NCBI GenBank assembly: GCA_005777205.1
Contig: SXNB01000034.1
Coordinates: 1 to 22,401 of the forward strand
DNA length: 22,401 nt
Direction: 5' to 3'
From: Burkholderiales bacterium
GTDB taxonomy: Bacteria; Pseudomonadota; Gammaproteobacteria; Burkholderiales; SG8-39
In this document: positions 7,928 to 15,766 of the stretch, in pieces
How the letters are laid out: each line of letters opens with the position of its first letter
Numbering within the stretch: the stretch's first letter is position 1
The notes under the pieces: model-generated
What the model was told of the DNA's origin: nothing
Databases searched by the model: none
The model's input: the letters and a program-made list of their open reading frames with translations, nothing else
Made by a program: the position numbers and the translations under genes

Positions 7928-8480
7928 GTCGTCTTTCCCTCCATCGGATTGCCCACCTGCTCGCGCAGCCGCTCCGCGCCCATGACCTGCATGCCATTGT
8001 CTATGGATGCCAGCATCTCCACCGCTACCGCCGCGGCGCGCCGTGCGTCGTCGATCGGCCGCAGCACCAGCATGCGCTCTAACCCGGCCTCGAGAATCAC
8101 CAGCTCGTCGGTGTCGCGGATCACGGGTGCCCGGCCTGCGAGCTGGTGATCGCGACGTAGGGCTTGGGGATTTTCCAGAACGACCTCGCCTGCGGCGCGA
8201 TGCACAGGTACAGGTCCTCGGGCGCCCGCTTCATCCCCGCGCAGGGATCCCAGGCGACGAGGTCGCCGGACACGACCATGGGAAGCAGCTTCGGGACATG
8301 GCTTCGCATCGCCTTGCGCACGTCGACGTGCACCGCCGAGTAGCGCGGGCTGTCCACCAGTACGTTCAGGAGCGCCTCACCCAGCTTGCCGGTGTTGCCG
8401 ATGACGAACGCGGCGCGGGAAACCGCGGCCTCCGCCGAGGCGAGGTGCGCGCCGGCGAGCGCCTGGCGCAGGTCGGTCAT
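7924..8480 (-). pseudogene. Rossmann-like NAD(P)-binding protein, single-base frameshift
   Basis: Two minus-strand frames join into one protein of about 185 residues. The first, from ATG at 8480, runs to TGA near 8121 and includes AAFVIGNTGKLGEALLNVLV, a GxTGxxG-type nucleotide-binding loop, and SFWKIPKPYVAITSSQAG. The second continues with APVIRDTDELVILEAGLERM and LRPIDDARRAAA to TGA at 7926-7924. Adding one G to the GGG run at 8132-8130 (minus strand) gives Q-A-G-A-P-V-I-R without a stop. The 557-base length is also one short of a multiple of three. The gene is embedded in an overlapping series: its ATG overlaps the rmuC stop and its stop overlaps the DUF1989 start. This suggests it was, or still is, a functional coupled gene. 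I do not recognise a precise family. Sequencing error and true decay are both possible. Confidence 0.65.
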
Positions 8481-9583
8481 TGCGCTGGCTTTCGCTCCTC
8501 GGCCAGCCGCAGCGCGTTCTCCGCCGAGGCGGACGCCGGTTCTGGCGCCTCCAGTTCCGCGGACTCGATCTTCTGGAACTGCTGCGAGATCTTGCGGCTG
8601 GAGGTTTGCACGTCCTCGGCGTCCTGGTGGGCCTGGCGGATGTGGTCGGCTAGCTTCTTCATTCGCTCGTCGAACCTGCGGAAGTCCTGCCCCAGGCGCA
8701 CCAGCGAATCGCGGATGATGTGGATCTGCTTCTTCGTCTCGACGTCCTTCAGCACCGCGCGCGCGGTGTTGAGCACCGCCATCAGCGTCGTGGGCGACAC
8801 GATCCAGACCCGCTTCGAGATGGCGTAGTCCACCACTTCCTGGTGGTGGGCGTGGATCTCGGCGAACACCGCCTCGGCGGGGACAAACATCACCGCGCCG
8901 TCGGAAGTCTCGTTCGGGATGATGTATTTCTTCGAGATGTCGTCGACGTGCTTGCGGATGTCCACGCGGAACTGCTTCTGCGCCAGCGCCCGCATCGGAT
9001 CGTCGGTTTTGCCTTCGAACATCCGGTTGTAGTTCTCCAGCGGGAACTTAGAGTCCACCGCCACCAGGCCCGTGGGATCGGGCAGCTTTAGCACGCAGTC
9101 CGCGCGCGTGCCGTTCGAGAGCGTGTACTGCATCTCGAAGGCCTGCGTGGGCAGGGTGTTGCGCACCAGCGCCTCCAGCTGCACCTCGCCGAAGGTGCCA
9201 CGCGTTTTCTTGTCCCCCAGCAGCTCCTGCAGGCTCACCACGCTGCCGGTCAGAGTGTCGATCTTCTTCTGCGCCTCGTCGATAGTGGCCAGACGCGCCA
9301 TGACACTGGTGAAGGTTTCGTTGGTCTTCTTGAAGCCCTCGTCCAGGCGCTCGGAGACACGGTTGGAAATCTGGTCGAGCCGCGCATCGAGCTTGCCAGA
9401 GATCGTCTCGCGCAACTCGTTCAGCTGGCCGCCGAGGCGGTCGCCCTGCTTCGTCAGCCCGTCATGCAGGTCGGTGAGCATCTGGCGATGCTTCTGCTCC
9501 AAGCCGGCCTGCATCTTCACCACCAGCCAGAGGCCAAGGGCAAGGCCGGCAACGACGAGGACCAGGATCGCGGCTTCAGTCAT
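8477..9583 (-). CDS. rmuC: DNA recombination protein RmuC
   Basis: RmuC family proteins limit DNA inversions at short inverted repeats; they have a nuclease-like fold. The 368-residue protein has an N-terminal membrane helix (about residues 4-22). A long coiled coil follows (about 25-120, with repeated heptad-like segments such as LDARLDQISNRVSERLDEGF). The RmuC domain proper comes next (about 125-320), with TRGTFGEVQLEALV, RADCVLKLPDP, VAVDSKFPLENYNRM, SDGAVMFVPAEAVFAEIHA and ISKRVWIVSPTTLMAVLNT. All are strong family motifs. The charged C-terminal tail is poorly conserved. Its stop overlaps the next gene's ATG (ATGA at 8480-8477), so rmuC heads a coupled unit with the Rossmann-like and DUF1989 genes. 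The functional reason for that link is unknown. Confidence 0.93.
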   Translation of the reverse strand: MTEAAILVLVVAGLALGLWLVVKMQAGLEQKHRQMLTDLHDGLTKQGDRLGGQLNELRETISGKLDARLDQISNRVSERLDEGFKKTNETFTSVMARLATIDEAQKKIDTLTGSVVSLQELLGDKKTRGTFGEVQLEALVRNTLPTQAFEMQYTLSNGTRADCVLKLPDPTGLVAVDSKFPLENYNRMFEGKTDDPMRALAQKQFRVDIRKHVDDISKKYIIPNETSDGAVMFVPAEAVFAEIHAHHQEVVDYAISKRVWIVSPTTLMAVLNTARAVLKDVETKKQIHIIRDSLVRLGQDFRRFDERMKKLADHIRQAHQDAEDVQTSSRKISQQFQKIESAELEAPEPASASAENALRLAEERKPAQ

Positions 9584-9611
9584 GCCGCATTCTATTCCGC
9601 CGCAAGCCCGC

Positions 9612-9969
9612 TCAAGGCGTGATGTCCAGCCAGATAGGCTGGTCTTTCGACCCCGCGGCGCCGAGGACGGTCCTCGCCTTGAACTTGCCGGCTGCGTCCT
9701 TCACCGGGCCGCCCTCGATCTCGAAAAAGGCCGGGAACGGCACGCCCGGGAAGAGGCCGACCTCCTCCAGGTCCACCGCCAGTTCGCACTGCCGGTAGCC
9801 GTCGTCGCTGGGGCGTGTCGCGCTGCCAGCGCTACGGCTGGGGCCGGGTGGGCTTAGGGTGTAACCGATCAGTTACATTTGGCGGCTCCACGGATTCCTG
9901 CCAGGGCGGCTGCGCGGCCGCCGGGCCAGCGGCGAGGCGAAAGACCAGCGCAACGACGCTAGAGCGCAT
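9612..9969 (-). pseudogene. Small exported protein gene, apparently frameshifted
   Basis: From ATG at 9969 the minus strand encodes a signal-peptide-like start (MRSSVVALVFRLAAGPAAAQ) followed by PPWQESVEPPNVTDRLHPKP, ending at TAG at 9834-9832. The next frame carries a protein-like sequence with SDDGYRQCELAVDLEEVGLF, PGVPFPAFFEIEGGPVKDAA and GKFKARTVLGAAGSKDQP, closing with IWLDITP and TGA at 9614-9612. Removing one base from the CCCC run at 9843-9840 (minus strand) joins both and also bypasses the TAG. The total of 358 bases is one more than a multiple of three. The corrected product would be about 118 residues, probably periplasmic. Its ATG overlaps the end of the permease gene, so it looks like the third gene of that ABC operon. 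I do not recognise the family. The remaining bases to rmuC (9584-9611) hold nothing clear. Confidence 0.5.
9860..9880. repeat. Palindrome TGTAAC-N6-GTTACA, similar to the glcG operator candidate
   Basis: TGTAAC (9860-9865) and GTTACA (9872-9877) are perfect inverted arms with spacer CGATCA. Over 21 bases it matches 19425-19445 at 17 positions, including the central CGATCAGT and the trailing ACATTT. It lies inside the 5' half of the small exported-protein gene (9612-9969), so a regulatory role is less likely than for the 19.4-kb copy. Confidence 0.35.
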
Positions 9970-12454
9970 CCCTCAGTGTTAGCGCCGGTGAGGCGGTTAG
10001 CACCTTGCGCGCGGAGAGCCAGGCATTCAGCGACAGCAGCAGCGCGCCCGCCACCGGGCCGGCCAGCAGCAGCCACTGGTTAGGGGGCAGGTCCAGTTCG
10101 AACACGCGCCGCGCCAGCAGCTGGCCGATGGCGGCGGCCCCCGCGGCAGCAAGCACGCCCGCGAGCAACCCCATAGAGAGGAACTCGACGCGCTGGCTGT
10201 TGGTGACCTGCGCTCGCGAGGCGCCGTAGACGCGCATCACCGCCGCCTCGCGGCGGCGCTCGTCCTCGGTGGCCACCAGCGCCGAGTACAGCACCAGCAG
10301 CCCTGCGCCCATCGCGAACAGGAACACCACCTGCACCGCCGTGATCACCTGGTCGATCACGTTCTGCGCCTGACGCACCGCGGCGCCCACGTCCACCACC
10401 GTCAGGTTCGGGAAGCGCGCGGCGAGGTCGTTCACCTTCTTCTCGTCGCCGGGCTCGACGCGGAATGCGGAGACGTAGCTGGTGGGGAACTTCCCCAGCA
10501 GGGCGGGCGGCGCGATCACGAAGATGTTGATCTTCATCGAATCCCACTTCAGGCGACGTACGGAGCTGATGCGCGCGGAGAAGGATTCGGCGCCAACGCC
10601 AAAGCTGAGTTCGTCGCCCATCTTCCAGCCCAGGCGCCCGGCGATGCCCTCCTCCACCGAAATCTCTGCGGCCTCCGGCGCGAACCACCTGCCCGCGACG
10701 ATCTCGTTGTGCGCGGGCGGGGCGTCGGTGAAGGACAGGTTGAACTCGCGCTCCACCAGGCGGCGCGCCCGCTCGTCGGCGTAGTTGTCCTCGGACACCT
10801 TCCGGCCGTTCACGCTGGTCAAGCGGCCGCGCACCCTGGGATAGAACTCCGGCGCGCGGATGCCGTGCTCTCCGAAGTACTGCCGCACCCCGCCCAGCTG
10901 GTCGGGCTGCACGCCAATGAGAAAGCGGTTGGGCGCATCCGGCGGCGCGCTGCGGCGCCAGGCATCCACCAGATCGTTGCGCGTAAAGGTGAGCAGCAGC
11001 ACCGCCGTGAGGCCCAGCGCCAGGCTCGCCACTTGGATGGCATTGCCACGCGAGTGGCGCCGCAGGTTGGCCAGGCCGTAGCGCAGGGCCGTACTGCTGG
11101 CACCGATCCGCCTAGCCACTGGGCGGCTCGCCAGGAGGCGAAGCATCGCCCAGGCCACCGCGGCGAACACCGTGACCGCGACCCCGAAGCCGCCGACCAC
11201 CGTCACGCCCAACCGAACATCACCCGCCTGCCAGATGAGCAGGCCCGAGAGCGCGGCAAGGCCGGTGGCATACACCGCCAGCGTGCCGCCCTTGGTCGAG
11301 CCAGACTCGCGCCGGATGACGCGCACTGCGGGCACGTTCTTCAACTGCACCAGCGGCGGCAGGGCGAACCCAAGCAGCAGCACCAGGCCCACCAGAAAGC
11401 CCTGCACTGCGGGCAGTATCGCAGGCGCGGGCAGGTCAGCGCGCAGCATCTCCGACAATGCCGCAGCGATCGCGGCCTGCGCCCCGATGCCGATCAGGCA
11501 GCCCAGCGCGCAGGCGCCGACGCCGAGGATCGCGAACTCGATGCCGTAGAGCGCGATCAGGCGCCCCTGCGTTGCGCCCAGGCAGCGCATCACCGCGCAA
11601 CCGTCCATGTGGCGCTCGACGAAGCGGCGGGTACCGAGGGCCACCGCGACCCCGGCGAGGATTGCCGCCAGCAACGCAGTGAGCCCCAGGAAGCGCTGCG
11701 CGCGCTCGATGGCGGCGCGCACCTCGGGCCGACCGCTCTCAAGATTGTCCACGCGCTGGCCGCGCTCAAGCTCCTGCTTGGCCCAGGATTCCAGCGCCTG
11801 GATGCGCTCCTGCGGACCGGCGGCATACAGGTAGTGCCACACCCGGCTGCCGGTCTGCACCAGGCCGGTGGCAGGCACGTCGGCCACATTCATGAACAAG
11901 CGCGGCGCAATGTTGAAGAAATTCGCCCCACGCTCGGGTTCGAGCGTGATGATCGCGGCCACCTCGAACTCGGCCTTGCCCAGGCGGATGCGCCCGCCGA
12001 CCGGCGCCTCCAGCGTGGTGACCAGGCGTTCCTCGATCCACACTTTGCCGCGCGCCGGGCCAGCCTCGGCCTGCGTGTCGGGCGCGTTCAGGGCGGAGGC
12101 AATGCGCAGCTTGCCGCGCAGCGGATAGCTGTCCGAAACCGCCTTCACGCCCGCCAATTGGGATTGTTCTCCGGCAAACACCATGCTGATGAACGTAGTC
12201 CCCCGCGCGAAGGCGAGGCCGCGGCGCTCGATCTCCTCGCCCACGGCCTGGCGCCAGGGATGGTCCGACACCAGCACCAGGTCGGCGCCCAGCAGCTGGT
12301 GCGCATCGCGCACCAGGGCACGGCTGACGCGATCGGCGAAGAAGCCGACGCTGGTGACGCTCGCCACCGCCACCACCAGCGCGGCGGCGAGGATGCGCAG
12401 CTCGCCCGCGCGCCAGTCGCGCGCGAACATGCGCAGCGCCTGCTTGAGGATCAT
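9959..12454 (-). CDS. ABC transporter permease, FtsX/YbbP-like
   Basis: The 831-residue membrane protein resembles YbbP, a large FtsX-superfamily permease that works with the YbbA ATPase and often sits beside the esterase gene tesA, as here. It begins MILKQALRMFARDWRAGELR, with a first helix near residues 20-42 (LAAALVVAVASVTSVGFFAD). A large extracytoplasmic domain follows, with PERGANFFNIAPRLFMNVAD. The first FtsX core has RFLGLTALLAAILAGVAVAL, RRFVERHMDGCAVMRCLGAT and further helices. A second periplasmic region comes next, then a C-terminal FtsX core with VVFLFAMGAGLLVLYSALVA, RRREAAVMRVYGASRAQV and two final helices. The ATG at 12454 overlaps the ATPase stop. The substrate is unproven; lipid or lipoprotein handling is a guess for this family. 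Confidence 0.88.
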   Translation of the reverse strand: MILKQALRMFARDWRAGELRILAAALVVAVASVTSVGFFADRVSRALVRDAHQLLGADLVLVSDHPWRQAVGEEIERRGLAFARGTTFISMVFAGEQSQLAGVKAVSDSYPLRGKLRIASALNAPDTQAEAGPARGKVWIEERLVTTLEAPVGGRIRLGKAEFEVAAIITLEPERGANFFNIAPRLFMNVADVPATGLVQTGSRVWHYLYAAGPQERIQALESWAKQELERGQRVDNLESGRPEVRAAIERAQRFLGLTALLAAILAGVAVALGTRRFVERHMDGCAVMRCLGATQGRLIALYGIEFAILGVGACALGCLIGIGAQAAIAAALSEMLRADLPAPAILPAVQGFLVGLVLLLGFALPPLVQLKNVPAVRVIRRESGSTKGGTLAVYATGLAALSGLLIWQAGDVRLGVTVVGGFGVAVTVFAAVAWAMLRLLASRPVARRIGASSTALRYGLANLRRHSRGNAIQVASLALGLTAVLLLTFTRNDLVDAWRRSAPPDAPNRFLIGVQPDQLGGVRQYFGEHGIRAPEFYPRVRGRLTSVNGRKVSEDNYADERARRLVEREFNLSFTDAPPAHNEIVAGRWFAPEAAEISVEEGIAGRLGWKMGDELSFGVGAESFSARISSVRRLKWDSMKINIFVIAPPALLGKFPTSYVSAFRVEPGDEKKVNDLAARFPNLTVVDVGAAVRQAQNVIDQVITAVQVVFLFAMGAGLLVLYSALVATEDERRREAAVMRVYGASRAQVTNSQRVEFLSMGLLAGVLAAAGAAAIGQLLARRVFELDLPPNQWLLLAGPVAGALLLSLNAWLSARKVLTASPALTLRDAL

Positions 12455-13125
12455 GGCGCTATGCGTCCCGCGACCAGTCGCACGATCCGGCCGCAGCGCT
12501 TCGCCAGGCCCTCGTCGTGTGTCACCATGATGAGCGTAGTGCCGAAGCTGCGGTTCAACTCGAACACCAGGTCAATGACCGCAGTGCCGGAATCCGAGTC
12601 CAGGCTCCCGGTAGCCTCATCGGCCAGCAGGAGCTTCGGGCGCACCACGAACGCACGCGCCAGCGCCACGAGCTGCTGCTCGCCGCCGGACAGGTGCTTG
12701 GGGTAGTGGCCCAGCCGCGCGCCCAGACCGACGCGCTGCAGGATTGCGCGCGCCTCGGACTCCGCGTCTTCGCGCCCGGCCAGTTCCAGCGGCAGCATGA
12801 CGTTCTCCAGCGCCGAGAGCGCCGGCAGCAGTTGGAAGGACTGAAACACGAATCCGACCGAGCGACCACGCAACTCTGCGCGCGAATCCTCGTCCAAGGA
12901 GAATATGTCCACCCCGTCCAGCTTCACCGTGCCCGTGCTGGGCGTGTCCAGGCCGGCGAGGATCGCGAGCAGAGTGGACTTGCCCGAGCCCGAGGCACCA
13001 ACAATGGCCACTGCCTCGCCGGAGGCGACGTCGAAGCCGATTTCGCGCAGAATGACCAGATCGTCCTCGCCGCTCTTCACCGTCTTGCCGATGCCGCGCG
13101 CACTCACAACCGTCTTCGTTTCCAT
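12451..13125 (-). CDS. ABC transporter ATP-binding protein, YbbA/LolD-like
   Basis: This cytoplasmic ATPase subunit, 224 residues from ATG at 13125, powers the downstream FtsX-like permease. Walker A is GASGSGKST (43-51) and the Q-loop is FQSFQLLPALSALENVMLPL (94-113). The signature is LSGGEQQ (145-151), Walker B is LLLADEATGSLD (165-176), and the switch His is VTHD (His203). All are the MacB/LolD/YbbA pattern. One oddity is that the residue after the signature is Leu (GEQQLVALARA) where Arg is usual (GEQQRVAIARA). The start at 13125 gives the expected short N-terminus; in-frame ATGs at 13146 and 13152 would add 7-9 unusual residues. The 5' end overlaps that of tesA on the other strand. Its stop and the permease ATG share ATGA. 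Confidence 0.92.
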   Translation of the reverse strand: METKTVVSARGIGKTVKSGEDDLVILREIGFDVASGEAVAIVGASGSGKSTLLAILAGLDTPSTGTVKLDGVDIFSLDEDSRAELRGRSVGFVFQSFQLLPALSALENVMLPLELAGREDAESEARAILQRVGLGARLGHYPKHLSGGEQQLVALARAFVVRPKLLLADEATGSLDSDSGTAVIDLVFELNRSFGTTLIMVTHDEGLAKRCGRIVRLVAGRIAP

Positions 13126-13747
13126 GCTTGCCTGGGTGGCTTCCATGTTCATCTGGGGGGGGATGGCGCACGCAGCGCCAAACATCCTTGTCTTCGGGGA
13201 CAGCCTGTCTGCGTCTTACGACATCGCCGCGAACCGCGGTTGGGTCACGCTCCTCGCGGAACGCCTGAAGCCCGAGCGATTGGATTATAACGTCGTCAAC
13301 GCAAGCATCTCCGGGGAAACCACCGCCGGCGGTATTGCCCGGCTGGGAAAAATGCTCGACGTCCACCGCCCCGCCGTGCTGCTGCTGGAACTGGGCGCCA
13401 ACGACGGCCTGCGCGGACTGCCGGTGGCGGCCATGAAGAAGAATCTCGCCGCCATGGTCGCCCTGGGACAGAAGGCGGGCGCGAAAGTCCTGCTGGTGGG
13501 CATGCGCCTGCCGCCCAATTACGGCTCGGAGTACACCAAGGCCTTCGATGGCGCCTTCGCGGAGGTGGCGAAAGCGCACAAGGCGGCGCTGGTGCCGTTC
13601 CTGTTCGAGGGCTTCGGCGACAAGCGCGAACTGTTCCTGGAGGACCGCATCCACCCCAACGAGCAAGCGCAGCCGCTGTTGCTGGAGAACGTCTGGAAGG
13701 GGCTGCGGCCGCTGCTGGGAAACCCCCCGGCGCTCAGGAAGCCCTGA
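13091..13747 (+). CDS. tesA: SGNH-hydrolase arylesterase / acyl-CoA thioesterase I, TesA-like
   Basis: This is a periplasmic multifunctional esterase (thioesterase, lysophospholipase, arylesterase) of the SGNH hydrolase family. From ATG 13091 it has 218 residues, with a signal peptide MPRALTTVFVSMLAWVASMF continuing to cleavage after AHA (28). The four family blocks are present: GDSLSASYD (nucleophile Ser38), ISGETT (Gly75), GANDGLRG (Asn104) and EDRIHPNEQAQ (Asp185 and His188). ATG 13091 is preferred because it includes an Arg in the n-region. ATG 13124 would leave a shorter, uncharged leader. The first choice makes tesA overlap the divergent ATPase gene by 35 bp. The 3' end overlaps the convergent EamA gene by 14 bp (13734-13747). 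Association with YbbA/YbbP-like genes is known from E. coli. Confidence 0.92.
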   Translation: MPRALTTVFVSMLAWVASMFIWGGMAHAAPNILVFGDSLSASYDIAANRGWVTLLAERLKPERLDYNVVNASISGETTAGGIARLGKMLDVHRPAVLLLELGANDGLRGLPVAAMKKNLAAMVALGQKAGAKVLLVGMRLPPNYGSEYTKAFDGAFAEVAKAHKAALVPFLFEGFGDKRELFLEDRIHPNEQAQPLLLENVWKGLRPLLGNPPALRKP

Positions 13748-14609
13748 GCTTCGCCGGCGGCCTGAACAGGAACAAGGCCGCGATCACCAGCGACGCACCC
13801 GCCACCTGCACCGGCGCCAGATTCTGCCCCAGCAGCAGCGCGGCGAGTACCACCGAGGCGATGGGCTCGAAGTTCATGTAGAAGCCGACTTTCGCCGGAC
13901 CCAGCTGCGAGGTGGCGGCGAACAAGCCGATGACGCCAAAGGCGTAGAAAAACGGCACGCCCATGAAACTGGTCCAGCCCGGCATGCCCTGCGGCAAGGC
14001 AATGTCGCCGGTGATCAGGAGCGCGGCCGAGAACAGCACCGCCGCGGTACTGATCATCCACAGGTTCACCGGGCGCGTGTCACGGCCGCGGAAGAAATGG
14101 TCCGTAAGCAGGAACACGGCCGACCAGGCGAAGGCGGAGAATGCGGCCAGCGCCACGCCGCGCGCCTGCGCCGCGCCCAGTTCCACGTTCAGCGTCAGCC
14201 CGACCCCGAGGAAGGCAAGCGCGAGGCCCGCCAGGCCACGGCCGTTGAAGCGCTCGCGCCCGATCGCCCAGCTGGCCGCGGTGGTCACCGCCGGCCACAG
14301 GTAGAACACCAGGATCGCGAGCGGCAACGGAATCAGCTCAAGCGCTATGTTCAGTGCGTAGTTGTTCAGGCTGAGCAGCAAGCCGATGCCGATGGCGATG
14401 CCGCGTTCGCGCGGCGTCAGCGCGAGGCTTACCCCCGATACGCCGAACCAAGCGAGGAAAATCGCCACCATACCGATAGCCCGGAACGTGACCACCGTGA
14501 GCGCGTTGGCGCCATGGATCAGGGCCTCGGCGGTGCACACGCCCACCATGGCGAGCAGGACCGCAATAACGAGAAGTTGCGCCGGCGTGGCGGCGCGGGC
14601 CGGCGTCAA
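13734..14609 (-). CDS. EamA/DMT-family membrane transporter
   Basis: This is an inner-membrane protein of 291 residues with about ten predicted helices arranged as two EamA repeats, the drug/metabolite transporter fold. Visible helices include QLLVIAVLLAMVGVCTAEAL, FRAIGMVAIFLAWFGVSGVS, IGIGLLLSLNNYALNIALEL and PLAILVFYLWPAVTTAASWA in the first half. The second half has AGLALAFLGVGLTLNVELGA and the C-terminal pair FYMNFEPIASVVLAALLLGQ plus VAGASLVIAALFLF. The N-P-A-like F-E-P-I-A motif of the second repeat is typical. The substrate cannot be read from sequence. The likely start is TTG at 14609, since a stop lies three codons upstream and no ATG or GTG is near. It is divergent from mnmH across 77 bp and convergent with tesA. 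Confidence 0.87.
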   Translation of the reverse strand: MTPARAATPAQLLVIAVLLAMVGVCTAEALIHGANALTVVTFRAIGMVAIFLAWFGVSGVSLALTPRERGIAIGIGLLLSLNNYALNIALELIPLPLAILVFYLWPAVTTAASWAIGRERFNGRGLAGLALAFLGVGLTLNVELGAAQARGVALAAFSAFAWSAVFLLTDHFFRGRDTRPVNLWMISTAAVLFSAALLITGDIALPQGMPGWTSFMGVPFFYAFGVIGLFAATSQLGPAKVGFYMNFEPIASVVLAALLLGQNLAPVQVAGASLVIAALFLFRPPAKLRAS

Positions 14610-14686
14610 GGCCGGTTACACGGCGCGCCGGCGCGCGGCGCACCGGATCGGAACGAGAGCCCTCATGAGCGTAGAATTTTACTTCG

Positions 14687-15766
14687 ATGAACCCGCGGGG
14701 AAAAACTTTTATTACGATCGGATCTGATGCACTCGCAGGCTTCGATGCGATTCTTGACGTGCGCTCGCCCGCGGAGTTCGCCGAGGACCACGTTTCCGGC
14801 GCGATGAACTGCCCGGTGCTAGACAACGAAGAGCGCTCGCGCGTCGGCACCGACTACAAGCAGCATTCACCCTTTGAGGCGAAGAAGCTGGGCGCGGCGC
14901 TGGTGGCCCGCAACATCGCGCGGCACATCGAGCAGGCCTTCATGGACAAGCCGCGCGGCTGGCGACCGCTGGTGTACTGCTGGCGCGGCGGCAAGCGCTC
15001 GGGCGCCATGGCGCACATCCTGCGCGAAATCGGCTGGGAGGCGAAGACGCTGGAAGGCGGCTATCGCGCCTACCGGCGCTACGTCGTCGAGCGCCTCTTC
15101 ACCCTGCCCGCCGCGTTCGATTTCCGCGTCGTCCACGGCGTCACCGGTAGCGGCAAAAGCCGGCTGCTGCAATCGCTGCGCTCCGCCGGCGCGCAGGTCC
15201 TGGACCTGGAGGACCTCGCCGCGCACCGCGGTTCGGTGCTGGGCAACCTTCCTGACCGGACGCAGCCGTCGCAGAAAATGTTCGAGAGCCGGCTCCTCGC
15301 GCAACTGGAGCGGCTGAACCCGTCGCAGTCGGTATACGTCGAGGGCGAGAGCCGCAAAATTGGCCAGGTGCAGGTTCCGGAGGCGCTCATCACGTGCATG
15401 CGCGCCAGCGATTGCGTGCTGCTCGAGACCGCGTGGGAGGTGCGCATCGCGCTGCTGCTGGACGAGTACCGCCATTTCTTCGCCGACCTGCCGGCGCTCA
15501 ACCTGCAGCTGGATTGCCTGGTGGCGCTGCACGGGCGCGAGCAAATAGAGAAGTGGAAGGCGCTGGCGGTGGGCGGGGACTGGGCGAATCTAGTCACGCG
15601 CCTACTCGAAGAGCACTACGACCCGGCCTACCGGCGCTCCGCGCCGACCAACTTCCCTAAACTCGCGCAGGCACGACGCGTAGCCGTGGTTTCCCCTCAA
15701 CCCACGGCGTTCGACATCGCGGCGCGCGAGATCCTCGCCGCCGCCAACGAGACGGTCGCCGCCTGA
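14687..15766 (+). CDS. mnmH: tRNA 2-selenouridine/geranyl-2-thiouridine synthase MnmH
   Basis: MnmH (SelU/YbbB) converts 5-substituted 2-thiouridine at the wobble position of certain tRNAs to 2-selenouridine through a geranylated intermediate, using selenophosphate. The 359-residue protein has an N-terminal rhodanese domain with ILDVRSPAEFAEDHVSGAMN and the catalytic Cys98 in VYCWRGGKRSG. A P-loop domain follows, with GVTGSGKS (151-158), LEDLAAHRGSVLG and YVEGESRKIG, all diagnostic. The ATG at 14687 has no clear Shine-Dalgarno sequence. A TAGAAT box lies only ten bases before it, so a leaderless or differently initiated message is possible. Selenophosphate synthetase (selD) is not in the window. 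The stop overlaps the next gene. Confidence 0.94.
   Translation: MNPRGKTFITIGSDALAGFDAILDVRSPAEFAEDHVSGAMNCPVLDNEERSRVGTDYKQHSPFEAKKLGAALVARNIARHIEQAFMDKPRGWRPLVYCWRGGKRSGAMAHILREIGWEAKTLEGGYRAYRRYVVERLFTLPAAFDFRVVHGVTGSGKSRLLQSLRSAGAQVLDLEDLAAHRGSVLGNLPDRTQPSQKMFESRLLAQLERLNPSQSVYVEGESRKIGQVQVPEALITCMRASDCVLLETAWEVRIALLLDEYRHFFADLPALNLQLDCLVALHGREQIEKWKALAVGGDWANLVTRLLEEHYDPAYRRSAPTNFPKLAQARRVAVVSPQPTAFDIAAREILAAANETVAA

Noticed and set aside
9860..9877. PpsR/CrtJ binding site, because TGT-N12-ACA fits that consensus
   Set aside because: No photosynthesis or tetrapyrrole-regulated gene is nearby, the site lies in a coding region, and the consensus is too short to be decisive.
10709..12706. 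A 665-codon open frame on the plus strand
   Set aside because: It is antisense to the permease and ATPase genes, is rich in Arg, Gln, His and Ala as expected of a GC-rich shadow frame, and shows no domain.
14610..14660. GC-rich palindromic stretch (GGCGCGCCGGCGCGC) as a terminator or structured RNA
   Set aside because: It lies between divergent start codons, has no U-tract, and such runs are common at this base composition.
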